Positions 1 to 6,608 of a DNA stretch of 21,244 nucleotides are shown in pieces. The DNA is taken from contig CAUPYH010000028.1 of NCBI GenBank assembly GCA_963515595.1, forward strand, positions 1 to 21,244. Direction: 5' to 3'. How positions within the stretch are numbered: position 1 is the first letter of the stretch; each line of letters opens with the position of its first letter. The position numbers were made by a program, and so were the translations under genes. Under the pieces are notes generated by a model that saw only the letters and a program-made list of their open reading frames with translations, was not told the origin of the DNA and ran no database searches. The stretch comes from Eikenella sp963515595 (GTDB lineage: Bacteria; Pseudomonadota; Gammaproteobacteria; Burkholderiales; Neisseriaceae).

Positions 1-44
1 AAATCGTCGGCAAAGGGTTCGATCAGGAGCTGGGAGAGGGTCAT
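1..44 (-). CDS. Probable metal ABC transporter permease, 5' end only
   Basis: Only the first 14 codons and part of the 15th lie in the window; the gene runs off the left edge. The visible N-terminus is MTLSQLLIEPFADD. A short polar start followed by an L-L-I-x-P-F stretch is common at the N-terminus of ZnuB/MntB-type permeases, the membrane subunits of cluster-9 metal ABC importers. The same-strand ATPase gene upstream (988-1716) supports this reading. No membrane segment is visible, so the call is mainly contextual inference. No clear Shine-Dalgarno sequence precedes the ATG. Confidence 0.45.
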   Translation of the reverse strand, partial: MTLSQLLIEPFADD

Positions 45-127
45 GGTGTGTGCTTTTATCGTGTTTCGGGTGGTCTTTTGGATTTGGGTTGTATAGCTAA
101 AATACTGATTCCAGCCACATTGGCAGG

Positions 128-565
128 CTATTTGCCATGAGGGTGAAACACAACAAGTTTCCCCTCCGGATAATCACCCAGCCAGCCGCAAGGGAAAACG
201 CCTTTTTTATAGGCTTTGAAAACGGCATTCCAAAGCGGATATTTTTGTATATGCTTGATATTCAAGTAACAGTTGAGCAGGTCTGCTTCAATGTCGTTCA
301 GATAGTCGGCATATCCGACTTCTTCCAGTCGGGATTGGATAACGGGCACAATCTCTTTATCCCAATAATCACGAAATTTTTCATCTGTCAGTTTGAAGAT
401 GAGCGAGCAGTTTTCCCGCAAATCCAGCCAGCAGGTTTCCACTTCTGTTTGGCTGTAGAGATAGTTTTTCATTTCATCAATATTGGAAACGAAATGCCAG
501 TTTGGGTTTTCGGCGGTTTCAAAATCCAACAGATGGTTATCAATGATGTCAAACATTTGTTTCAT
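128..565 (-). CDS. Hypothetical protein, 145 residues
   Basis: I do not recognise the family. The protein is acidic and soluble-looking, rich in W, Y and F (a CWLDLRENC stretch near residues 45-53, a C-terminal GWLGDYPEGKLVVFHP stretch), with no signal peptide or membrane segment. The ATG at 563-565 has an AAGG ribosome-binding site seven bases upstream, so the start is well supported. It sits between the EF-Tu-like gene (55 bp upstream) and the permease start (83 bp downstream), all on the minus strand. Its base composition is more AT-rich than the ATPase gene, which suggests later insertion into the transporter locus. A small immunity-type or stand-alone cytoplasmic protein is possible, but nothing visible decides this. 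Confidence 0.7.
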   Translation of the reverse strand: MKQMFDIIDNHLLDFETAENPNWHFVSNIDEMKNYLYSQTEVETCWLDLRENCSLIFKLTDEKFRDYWDKEIVPVIQSRLEEVGYADYLNDIEADLLNCYLNIKHIQKYPLWNAVFKAYKKGVFPCGWLGDYPEGKLVVFHPHGK

Positions 566-619
566 TTTTATACCTTTTTATATTTTCGATGTGCGGTACG
601 CAATATTTCCAGCCCGGCT

Positions 620-631
620 TTCAGGTAGCCT
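620..631 (-). repeat. DNA uptake sequence supplying a stop codon
   Basis: Exact AGGCTACCTGAA on the minus strand. Its TGA is the stop codon of the EF-Tu-like gene, whose last residues (Q-A-T) are read through the repeat. Confidence 0.9.
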
Positions 632-965
632 GCATGGCGGGCGGGCTGTCGTTGCGGGTTATCACGCCTTCGCCCACGGCGGTGCCGCCTTCCATAATCC
701 AAAATTCCGTGCCGGGGCGTAGGGCGGAATAATCCACGCGGCCGGGATAAAGGTAGTCCAGCCCGGCTTGCAGCGGCTCGCCGAATCGGGTGTGCCCGAA
801 TGCGACAAACACGATGCCGAGCATGTCGCGGCTACCTTTGGGCGCGAAGTGCGGGCGATAGCCTTCGGCGGGGAAGTGTGTACGGCTGCGGATGCGCTGC
901 GGGAACGCTCCGGCGGGAAAATCTTCGCTGCGGTTTTGGAAGAAAACAACGGTGGCGGCAAACAT
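621..965 (-). CDS. EF-Tu C-terminal-domain-like protein, 114 residues
   Basis: The sequence resembles a stand-alone version of the C-terminal beta-barrel of elongation factor Tu: an FFQNRSED opening, GYRPHF near residues 56-61, then VDYSALRPGTEFWIMEGG and VGEGVI near the end, which match the EF-Tu domain 3 pattern of R-P-H-F and P-G-x-x-F-x-(I/M)-x-E-G. There is no GTPase domain, so it is not a translation factor; the role of such proteins is unknown to me. The ATG at 963-965 lies 22 bp after the ATPase stop, with a DUS between. The TGA stop is inside another DUS (620-631). Probably cotranscribed with the upstream ATPase gene. Confidence 0.7.
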   Translation of the reverse strand: MFAATVVFFQNRSEDFPAGAFPQRIRSRTHFPAEGYRPHFAPKGSRDMLGIVFVAFGHTRFGEPLQAGLDYLYPGRVDYSALRPGTEFWIMEGGTAVGEGVITRNDSPPAMQAT

Positions 966-972
966 GGCGTTC

Positions 973-984
973 AGGCTACCTGAA
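973..984 (+). repeat. DNA uptake sequence
   Basis: Exact AGGCTACCTGAA in the 22 bp between the ATPase stop and the EF-Tu-like start. Confidence 0.9.
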
Positions 985-987
985 AAC

Positions 988-1716
988 TCAAGCGGCGCAC
1001 CATTCGCGCGGTTCGGTGCGGTGCATGGCTTCGGCGGCCTGTTTCAGGTAGCCTTCGGTGAGCACCTCGGCAGTGGCGCCGCTGGCGATTTTTTCTCGGG
1101 CAATCAGGAAGGTGTGGGGAAAATAGGCGCGCACCTGCTCGTAATCGTGCAGCACGGCAATCACGGCGCGGCCTTCGTTTTGGTGGCATTGGCGCAATAC
1201 TTCCAGCAATTCGTAGGTGGTGCGCGCGTCCACAGCGTTGAAGGGCTCGTCCAACAGCAGGAATTTGGCATCTTGCACCAACATGCGGGCAAACAGCACG
1301 CGCTGGAATTGGCCGTTGGAAAGCTGGCCGATGCTCCGGTGGGCGAAATCGGCCATGCCCACGCGCTCGAGCGCGGCGTGCACCCGTTCGCGCTGTGCGG
1401 GTTTGGTACCGCCGAAAAAGCCGATTTCATACCACAAGCCCATGGCGGCCAGCTCATACACGGAAATGGGCTGGCTGCGGTCGATATCGGATTGCTGGGG
1501 CAGATAGGCGATGTCGCGGCGGGCAAGGCCTTGCCATTGCACGCTGCCGGTGCTGGTTTTCAACAGCCCCATGATGGCTTTGAGCAGGGTGGATTTGCCC
1601 GCGCCGTTGGGGCCGAACACCACCCACATGCTGCCCGGCGCGAATTCGCCGCAAATGTGGTGCACGGCGGGATGGCGGCGGTAGCTCACGGTGAGGTTGT
1701 CGAACACGATGCTCAT
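988..1716 (-). CDS. znuC: Metal (zinc/manganese-type) ABC transporter ATP-binding protein
   Basis: A 242-residue ABC ATPase that would power metal import at the cytoplasmic face of the inner membrane. Visible motifs: Walker A GPNGAGKST at 35-43, Q-loop LPQQS at 72-76, signature LSNGQ at 132-136 (N for the usual first G), Walker B LLLDEP at 153-158 and switch histidine H190. The sequence is of the Mn/Zn/Fe cluster-9 type. I place the start at 1716 because homology begins there (MSIVFDN) and because the ATG overlaps the stop of a 34-codon ORF (ATGA), implying translational coupling; an in-frame ORF continues to 1881 without similarity. An in-frame DUS at 1043-1054 encodes G-Y-L-K near residues 222-225. 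Zinc specificity is inferred from the Zur-like boxes upstream; manganese remains possible. Confidence 0.8.
   Translation of the reverse strand: MSIVFDNLTVSYRRHPAVHHICGEFAPGSMWVVFGPNGAGKSTLLKAIMGLLKTSTGSVQWQGLARRDIAYLPQQSDIDRSQPISVYELAAMGLWYEIGFFGGTKPAQRERVHAALERVGMADFAHRSIGQLSNGQFQRVLFARMLVQDAKFLLLDEPFNAVDARTTYELLEVLRQCHQNEGRAVIAVLHDYEQVRAYFPHTFLIAREKIASGATAEVLTEGYLKQAAEAMHRTEPREWCAA
1043..1054 (-). repeat. DNA uptake sequence inside the ABC ATPase gene
   Basis: Exact AGGCTACCTGAA on the minus strand, read as G-Y-L-K near the C-terminus, downstream of all catalytic motifs. Confidence 0.9.
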
Positions 1717-1817
1717 AATGCGGCGCCCGTCCAGGCAAACACGCCCAGCATCAGGGCGATGAGCGATACGGCCAAAAGCAAACGGCTGCCTGCGCCGCGA
1801 AGTAACCAAGAGTGCAT
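1713..1817 (-). CDS. Small single-span membrane peptide (34 residues) coupled to the ABC ATPase
   Basis: This short ORF starts with ATG at 1815-1817 (MHSWLLRGAG) and ends at TGA 1713-1715, overlapping the ATPase ATG by four bases (ATGA). After a short N-terminus with two arginines it is almost wholly hydrophobic (LLLAVSLIALMLGVFAW), a plausible single transmembrane helix. The overlap and the Zur-like box 14 bp upstream make it the first reading frame of the transporter transcript. No good Shine-Dalgarno sequence is seen. It could be a genuine micro-subunit, a coupling leader peptide, or a remnant of a larger protein. I do not know a named family for it. Confidence 0.45.
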   Translation of the reverse strand: MHSWLLRGAGSRLLLAVSLIALMLGVFAWTGAAL

Positions 1818-1830
1818 AGTGTGTGCTGAA

Positions 1831-1867
1831 TGTTATGTTGTAACGGGCGGCATGATACTCTATAACA
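1831..1867. promoter_or_regulatory. Two tandem Zur-box-like sites
   Basis: The meningococcal Zur box is, from memory, TGTTATDWHATAACA. Positions 1831-1845 (TGTTATGTTGTAACG) match 13 of 15 and 1853-1867 (TGATACTCTATAACA) match 12 of 15. The site centres are 22 bp apart. They lie just upstream of the minus-strand micro-ORF/ATPase unit, as expected for zinc-dependent repression. The functional call is inference. Confidence 0.55.
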
Positions 1868-1888
1868 TGTGCTTTTTCCATAGCCGGA

Positions 1889-1900
1889 AGGCTACCTGAA
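1889..1900 (+). repeat. DNA uptake sequence
   Basis: Exact AGGCTACCTGAA between the Zur-like sites and the potD-like gene. Confidence 0.9.
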
Positions 1901-1944
1901 AAGCAGGCAGAAAATGCCGCTGCGTTAATTTAGTGCAGACAAAG

Positions 1945-1960
1945 TGCCAATTTGTTGGCA
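1945..1960. promoter_or_regulatory. Operator-like palindrome, distal copy
   Basis: TGCCAATTTGTTGGCA, a perfect 6-bp inverted repeat around 4 bases. Its core GCCAA-N4-TTGGC recurs at 2040-2055. Confidence 0.4.
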
Positions 1961-2039
1961 ATATTGAAAAATACTTGCCGCACAGCGCAGTTGCCTCAAC
2001 CGCGCAGCCGCGCCGTTTCCCTAGCACGAGGTATGAAGG

Positions 2040-2055
2040 AGCCAAGCGTTTGGCT
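2040..2055. promoter_or_regulatory. Operator-like palindrome, proximal copy
   Basis: AGCCAAGCGTTTGGCT, a perfect 6-bp inverted repeat around 4 bases, ending on the first base of a TATAAT hexamer. A regulator bound here would cover the promoter spacer of the potD-like gene. Confidence 0.4.
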
Positions 2056-2060
2056 ATAAT
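2055..2060 (+). promoter_or_regulatory. Candidate -10 box of the potD-like gene
   Basis: A perfect TATAAT lies 55 bp upstream of the ATG at 2116. No convincing -35 hexamer is seen 16-18 bp upstream, which would fit an activator-dependent or weak promoter. Confidence 0.4.
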
Positions 2061-2115
2061 GGTCAGATTGCTTGCGCCTACTTACCCTTCCCTCCCCGCC
2101 CACCAAGGAATAACA

Positions 2116-3240
2116 ATGAAGAAACTGCTCCTGCTCGCTATTTGCGCCGGCCTGCTCGCTGCCTGCGGCGGCCAAGCCCAAAGCGAGGCTTCCGCCCCCA
2201 AAGGCGACAACGCCAACCTGCTCAACCTCTACAACTGGGCGGATTATGTCGATCCCGCCACCCTCACCGCCTTCACCGAAAAAACCGGCATCACCGTCCG
2301 CTCCGCCTACTACGACAACAACGAAACCCTCGAAGCCAAGATGCTCAGCGGCAGCAGCGGCTACGATTTGGTGGTGCCCTCCATTTCCAACGTAGGCCGC
2401 CAAATCCAAGCCGGCGCCTACCAGCCCATCGACAAAAGTCAAATCCCCAACTACAGCAATCTCGACCCGCACCTGCTCAAGCTGATGGAACAGGTGGACC
2501 CCGGCAACAAATACGCCGTGCCCTATTTCTGGGGCATCAACACGCTGGCCATCAATACCCAAATGGTGCAAAAAGCCCTGGATGGTAAACCCATGCCCGA
2601 AAACGTGTGGGATTTGGTGTTCAATCCCGAATACACTACCAAACTCAAATCCTGCGGCATTTCCTATTTCGACAGCCCGCTCGAACAATACCCATTGGCG
2701 CTCAACTACTTAGGCAAAGACCCCAACAGCACCAAGCCCGAAGACCTGCAAGCGGCCACCGATATGATGCGCGCCGTGCGCAAAGACATCCGCATCTTCA
2801 CCGCCTCCACCTACATCAACGACCTCGCCGCCGGCAACCTGTGCGTGGCCGTGGGCTACGGCGGCGATTTGAACATCGCCCGCAACCGGGCCATCGAAGC
2901 CGGCAACGGCATCGACATCCAAGTGCTCGTGCCTAAAAACGGCCTGGCGGTGTGGATCGACTCCCTGATGATTCCTAAAGACGCCCACCACCCCGCCAAC
3001 GCCCTCAAATACATCAACTACACCCTCGACCCCAAAGTGGCCGCCGCCAACGGCAGCTTCGTGACCTATGCCCCCGCCAGCAAACCGGCCCGCGAGCTGA
3101 TGCCCGAGGCATACCGCAACAACGAATCCATCTTCCCCAGCGAAGAAGCCATGGCCAACAGCTTCGTCATCCTGCCCAAAGACCCGCACACCAGCCGCCT
3201 GATGACCCAGCTCTATCAAAGGCTGATGGCAATCAAATAA
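2116..3240 (+). CDS. Polyamine ABC transporter substrate-binding lipoprotein (PotD/PotF type)
   Basis: A 374-residue periplasmic polyamine-binding protein anchored as a lipoprotein. The signal peptide ends in a lipobox L-A-A-C with acylated Cys17. The mature part follows E. coli PotF closely: LNLYNWADY near the mature N-terminus, ETLEAKMLSGSSGYDLVVPS, the LNYLGKDPNST stretch, and YINDLAAGNLCVAVGYGGD, where PotF has GWAGD (a ligand-contacting W and D; here Y and D). PotF's first-motif serine is alanine here (NWADY for NWSDY), so ligand preference may differ. Start: ATG 2116 with AAGGAA five bases upstream; the frame is open from 1933 but carries no signal sequence there. No permease or ATPase partner is adjacent, so it is an orphan binding protein in this window. 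A DUS-pair terminator follows. Confidence 0.9.
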   Translation: MKKLLLLAICAGLLAACGGQAQSEASAPKGDNANLLNLYNWADYVDPATLTAFTEKTGITVRSAYYDNNETLEAKMLSGSSGYDLVVPSISNVGRQIQAGAYQPIDKSQIPNYSNLDPHLLKLMEQVDPGNKYAVPYFWGINTLAINTQMVQKALDGKPMPENVWDLVFNPEYTTKLKSCGISYFDSPLEQYPLALNYLGKDPNSTKPEDLQAATDMMRAVRKDIRIFTASTYINDLAAGNLCVAVGYGGDLNIARNRAIEAGNGIDIQVLVPKNGLAVWIDSLMIPKDAHHPANALKYINYTLDPKVAAANGSFVTYAPASKPARELMPEAYRNNESIFPSEEAMANSFVILPKDPHTSRLMTQLYQRLMAIK

Positions 3241-3260
3241 CGGCAAGGCCAGCAAACCAC

Positions 3261-3293
3261 AAAAGGCTACCTGAAAATTTCAGGTAGCCTTTT
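3261..3293 (+). terminator. DUS-pair terminator after the potD-like gene
   Basis: Two exact DUS in opposite orientation (3264-3275 plus, 3279-3290 minus) form a long, nearly perfect hairpin with a 3-base loop, flanked by AAAA and TTTT, starting 21 bases after the stop. A classic Neisseriaceae rho-independent terminator. Confidence 0.85.
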
Positions 3294-3523
3294 AGCCAAT
3301 TTGGCTGCGATGCCCGAGCAAACTGTATTACGCTCAACTTTCAGGTAGCCTGCAAGGGATGGCTTGCAACCACAATATTAAGGAAGAGAGCTCACTCCCC
3401 CACCATTACCGTTCCAGTATGCCACATCAAGGCTACCTGAAAGCAGTAATCCCAACGAAATCAAAACAACCGGCTTGAGTGCTTAGGCAATTAACCTTTC
3501 AGGTAGCCTTTTCCAAAGCAAAA
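3294..3523. other. Intergenic region with three solo DUS
   Basis: No gene is supported. Exact DUS lie at 3340-3351 (minus), 3430-3441 (plus) and 3498-3509 (minus). An AGCCAA-T-TTGGCT inverted repeat at 3294-3306 has the same half-sites as the palindromes upstream of the potD-like gene but a one-base spacer. Confidence 0.7.
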
Positions 3524-3545
3524 CGCCCGAGCCAAAGCCCGGGCG
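3520..3545 (-). terminator. Rho-independent terminator of the Dcu transporter gene
   Basis: On the minus strand CGCCCGGGC-TTTG-GCTCGGGCG (one G-U pair) is followed by TTTTG, 21 bases after the stop of the Dcu gene. Confidence 0.75.
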
Positions 3546-3566
3546 CGTATATTCCAATCAAACCGT

Positions 3567-4907
3567 TCAGCCGAAGAATATCTTGGAGAACATCAGGCCG
3601 AAGGCCAAGCTGAAGCCCATGCTCAACAAGCCCGGCAGCATAAAGCTGTGGTTGAAAATAAACTTGCCGATTTTCGTCGTGCCCGTGCTATCAAAATCGA
3701 TGGCGGCAATAATCGGGCCGTAGTTCGGAATGAAGAAATAGCCGTTCACCGCCACGAATGTGCCGATGATAATCGGCGCGGGTACGCCCAGCGAAATGGC
3801 CACCGGAAACAGCGTCGCCACGGTGGCGCCCTGGCTGTTCACCAACACGGAGAGCACAAACAACGCAAAGGCAAACGCCCACGGCGCGCTCTGCACCAGG
3901 CCGGACACCGCCTGCTGCACTTCGTCCAAATGCCCGTGCATCAGCGTATCGCCCAGCCAGGCCACGCCGAACACGGCAATCACGGCGCGCATACCGGCAT
4001 GGAACACCGAGCCCTGCGTAATCGCATTGCCATCCGGTTTGCAGGTAACAATAATCAGCGCGGCAGCAGAAAGCATCACTATTTCAATGGTGTGCGCCAT
4101 ACCCATCGGTTTATCGTTAAACACCGGGCGCAGCGAAGGCATCGCGCCGAGCAGCACCACCAAAATAGCGGCAAACAGGAAAATCCCCACCGAAATCTTA
4201 GCCTTGCCGCTCACTTGCGCATCAGCGGCAACGGTTTCAGTGTCATACAACTTGCTGTAGGCCGGGTCTTTCAGGCGGCGTTGATATTCCGGATCATCTT
4301 TCAGCTCTTTGCCCATCCGGTTCACCAGCACGCAGGCAATACCGATGCCGATGATGGTGGAAGGCACGTTCACTTTAAGCACGTCTGCCATCGTAATATG
4401 CTGCGGCTCGAGGTAGCTCACGCAGGCCACCACCGCCGCCGCAATCGGGCTGGCCACAATGGCAAACTGCGAAGCAATCACCGCCATGGTAAGCGGGCGC
4501 TCCGGGCGGATGCCGTTTTTGCGGCTCACTTCCGCAATCACCGGCAGCACGGAATAGGCCACATGCCCCGTGCCAGCCAAAACGGTGAAGGTGTAGGTAA
4601 CCATCGGCGCGATAAAGGTGATGTATTTCGGGTTTTTATGCAGCACGCGGGTGGCGATTTTAATCATATAGTCCAAACCGCCGGCCGCCTGCATGGCCGC
4701 CGCCGCCGACACCACCGCCATAATCATCAACATCACATCAATCGGCGGGCTGGTGGGCTCCAAGCCGAAACCGAACGACAATATGGCCAAACCGATGCCG
4801 CCGAACACGCCCAAGCCGATGCCGCCCACTTGGGCGCCGGCCAGGATACACAACAGCACCACGGCAAACTGGATAAAAAACTGCGCATGTTGAGCAAAGA
4901 AGCTCAT
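3567..4907 (-). CDS. dcuA: Anaerobic C4-dicarboxylate transporter (DcuA/DcuB family)
   Basis: A 446-residue inner-membrane carrier for fumarate, succinate, malate and aspartate, used in fumarate respiration and aspartate uptake. It is hydrophobic throughout with many membrane segments and a polar central loop near residues 195-235. It keeps family stretches such as AMQAAGGLDYM, NPKYITFIAP, AGTGHVAYSVLPVIAEV, GVAWLGDTL, FIPNYGP and TGTTKIGKFIFNHSFMLPG. AMQAAGGLDY, SDDPxYxxRL-like and GVAWLGDT stretches look closer to DcuA than DcuB, but the choice of paralogue is inference and the length equals E. coli DcuB. Start ATG 4905-4907 has GGAG six bases upstream; the frame opens at 4970. It is a single-gene unit, convergent with the potD-like gene. 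I found no good FNR box upstream. Confidence 0.88.
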   Translation of the reverse strand: MSFFAQHAQFFIQFAVVLLCILAGAQVGGIGLGVFGGIGLAILSFGFGLEPTSPPIDVMLMIMAVVSAAAAMQAAGGLDYMIKIATRVLHKNPKYITFIAPMVTYTFTVLAGTGHVAYSVLPVIAEVSRKNGIRPERPLTMAVIASQFAIVASPIAAAVVACVSYLEPQHITMADVLKVNVPSTIIGIGIACVLVNRMGKELKDDPEYQRRLKDPAYSKLYDTETVAADAQVSGKAKISVGIFLFAAILVVLLGAMPSLRPVFNDKPMGMAHTIEIVMLSAAALIIVTCKPDGNAITQGSVFHAGMRAVIAVFGVAWLGDTLMHGHLDEVQQAVSGLVQSAPWAFAFALFVLSVLVNSQGATVATLFPVAISLGVPAPIIIGTFVAVNGYFFIPNYGPIIAAIDFDSTGTTKIGKFIFNHSFMLPGLLSMGFSLAFGLMFSKIFFG

Positions 4908-5152
4908 TATGGTCTCCAAAGTAAACTTATGTATGCAAAAAATGGCACTGAGTTTACCAAACTTTATCACGCAAATAAAACGGATTTTATTTTCAGGTAG
5001 CCTTTATACAAAATAACACAATGTATAAAAACAATAAATTTTCATCTCTCCGTAATCATCTCCTCTCCTGCACACCCCGCCCGGCAAAACTATCTGTTCC
5101 CCATCCCATACACTCATCTGCAAACATCTCTTAACAAACCAGCCAATAAAAA
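4908..5152. other. Intergenic region upstream of the Dcu gene
   Basis: AT-rich for about 95 bp (promoter region of the minus-strand Dcu gene) with an AGTTT-ACC-AAACT inverted repeat at 4951-4963, then an exact DUS at 4992-5003 (minus). No gene is supported between 5004 and the tRNA-Gly terminator. Confidence 0.6.
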
Positions 5153-5179
5153 TCCCATGCCGGGAAAAACGGCATGGGA
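5153..5179 (-). terminator. Terminator of tRNA-Gly
   Basis: A 10-bp perfect stem (TCCCATGCCG at 5153-5162, CGGCATGGGA at 5170-5179) with a 7-base loop, followed on the minus strand by a T-rich run. It lies directly downstream of the tRNA. Confidence 0.8.
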
Positions 5180-5186
5180 AAGAAAT

Positions 5187-5260
5187 TGGAGCGGGTAACG
5201 GGAATCGAACCCGCATAGTCGGCTTGGGAAGCCGGTGCCTTACCATTAGACGATACCCGC
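5187..5260 (-). tRNA. tRNA-Gly(CCC)
   Basis: The minus strand folds as a full cloverleaf: acceptor GCGGGTA/TACCCGC, D-loop AATGGTA, anticodon loop TTCCCAA (anticodon CCC), T-loop TTCGATT and an encoded CCA end. The pattern matches E. coli tRNA-Gly(CCC). The outermost anticodon-stem pair looks like C-A rather than a Watson-Crick pair. It reads GGG codons. Single-gene unit with its own terminator. Confidence 0.95.
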
Positions 5261-5277
5261 AAAACAGGAGTGCGCGC

Positions 5278-5283
5278 AGTATA
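5278..5283 (-). promoter_or_regulatory. Candidate -10 box of tRNA-Gly
   Basis: TATACT on the minus strand, followed by a GCGCGC discriminator typical of stringently controlled stable-RNA promoters. No good -35 hexamer is apparent. Confidence 0.45.
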
Positions 5284-5639
5284 GAGGATTTCCCGGCAAA
5301 CCGCCAGCCCGCGCTAATCGCGGAACAGCGGCTCGCCCGGCAGCCCATCCCGCGCCTGCCGCACATCCTTCCCCGAGCCTACACCGCCCATCAATATCGG
5401 CACATTAAAAAGCTGCTATTCCACACCACGCCATATCACAAAAAGTTTCAGGTAGCCTTCCCTGTTTTAGGCTACCTGAAATCCATCCCCGCCCGGTATA
5501 GCGGAAGATACTTACTTTCCCACATAAGATCGCGTATGGAATGTACACGCGCGGTTGTCTGATAATCAGGCAACCGAGCGTGAGCAAGCTTGCACATTCT
5601 ATTGATGGGGGCTGCGCTGGCTCTGATCCTGTTACGTTA
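5284..5639. other. Intergenic region with a DUS hairpin and a second inverted repeat
   Basis: No gene is supported. DUS copies at 5447-5458 (minus) and 5469-5480 (plus) form an inverted pair with a 10-base loop. A second inverted repeat at 5552-5576 has CGGTTG/CAACCG outer arms and CTGAT/ATCAG inner arms but no T-run. GGTATAGCGGA at 5495-5505 is the exact reverse complement of the right end of the repeat at 9524-9625. Confidence 0.6.
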
Positions 5640-6530
5640 TTATTTTGCGTCCTCTGTTTGCGGTTGAGATGATGGAAATAAAACCTTAATTACAAAAGAT
5701 GCAGTATGTCTATCTCGTCCATCCTCTTTAGGACAAAACTCCCCCCGACCCCAAGGGTTAGGATTTTGCTCAAATTTAGAGTAACCTAAAGCTGGAACAA
5801 AAGCATATACTCTTTTTTCAGCCATGACTTCCTTAGTCTTGGTATCAATAATCTTAATAACGGTACCGGCTATCCAATGCTTACGGTTTTCCCAAGAAAC
5901 ATCATTTTCGTAAGTAACAGCATAACGAGCTGGTTGTTTGGGATTTATCTCCTGATTGAAGTCTTCATACTTGATGCCCCAATCCCCACTATAGCGAATA
6001 ATCGAACCATCTTTTTGTAAAACATCAACATATCTATATCCTGGGCTATTATGCCAATCCTGCATTGACCCAGGCAGAAAACTATTTATATATCCCACCC
6101 TTTGGCGTTCATTTTCTATCGCCGCATCCTCCCACATCTGGTCTTTCCGCGGGTTGTAGCGGTTGCTCTGATACTTCTCGTCATCCCCGCGCACTTTCAG
6201 CAGCAGAATGCCGTCCACATTGTCCGCCGTGCGGTAGATCTTCTCGCCGGCGTTTTGGCACAGCTGGTCGAAGCGGGCTTTGGCGGGATCGTAGCGTTTG
6301 TGCCATGCGGCTTCTTCCTCTGCGGCTTTCTGTTGTGCCCGCTGATGGTCGCGCACCAGTGGCGAAATGCACGAGTAGGGCACGGCTATCAATACCAGCA
6401 GCCCTGCCCAAAATCGGTTTTTACGCGGCGTTTTTTTGAGCACGCCGCGCATGGCGAGAAGGGTGAGTAAGACTATGCCCAGCAGCCCGCCCCAAACTAT
6501 CAGCTTGCCTAGGTCGCTTGGTGTGAACAT
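5640..6530 (-). CDS. Hypothetical inner-membrane protein, 296 residues
   Basis: Function not recognised. There are two N-terminal membrane segments (about residues 9-26 and 40-58), then a charged stretch (DHQRAQQKAAEEEAAWHKRY) and a soluble domain with an FDQLCQNAGEKIYRT motif near residues 86-100 that recalls uncharacterised proteins of Neisseria and other proteobacteria. The start ATG at 6528-6530 has AAGGAG eight bases upstream. Base composition changes inside the gene: the N-terminal part (about 6120-6530) is GC-rich like the host, whereas the C-terminal part (5640 to about 6120) is clearly AT-richer, suggesting a mosaic gene with an imported 3' half. No terminator is seen between the stop and 5552. 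Confidence 0.75.
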   Translation of the reverse strand: MFTPSDLGKLIVWGGLLGIVLLTLLAMRGVLKKTPRKNRFWAGLLVLIAVPYSCISPLVRDHQRAQQKAAEEEAAWHKRYDPAKARFDQLCQNAGEKIYRTADNVDGILLLKVRGDDEKYQSNRYNPRKDQMWEDAAIENERQRVGYINSFLPGSMQDWHNSPGYRYVDVLQKDGSIIRYSGDWGIKYEDFNQEINPKQPARYAVTYENDVSWENRKHWIAGTVIKIIDTKTKEVMAEKRVYAFVPALGYSKFEQNPNPWGRGEFCPKEDGRDRHTASFVIKVLFPSSQPQTEDAK

Positions 6531-6608
6531 GGGTTTGTCTCCTTGAAGTGTTTGGTGGTATTCAGTGGGTTAAATTTATAGACTGGGTTTTGGCTTTGCT
6601 GTGATGTT

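Noticed and set aside
892..1899. 335-codon plus-strand frame over the ABC ATPase
   Set aside because: It is antisense to Walker A, signature and Walker B motifs and has no recognisable content.
1933..2115. Upstream extension of the potD-like gene
   Set aside because: It would bury the signal peptide 61 residues inside the protein and run across the TATAAT box and palindrome.
1996..2688. Minus-strand frame across the potD-like gene
   Set aside because: A Gly/Val-rich shadow without start signals; the plus strand has a lipobox signal peptide and PotF motifs.
3261..3509. CRISPR-like array from repeated 12-mers
   Set aside because: The repeats are DUS in mixed orientation with irregular spacing, not uniform direct repeats with spacers.
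3648..5000. 450-codon open frame antisense to the Dcu transporter gene
   Set aside because: Its product is a His/Arg/Gln-rich string with no motif, while the opposite strand encodes a clear transporter. It is a GC-driven shadow frame.
5224..5562. 112-codon plus-strand frame over the tRNA-Gly promoter region
   Set aside because: It starts inside the tRNA gene, passes through DUS sequence and has no family features.
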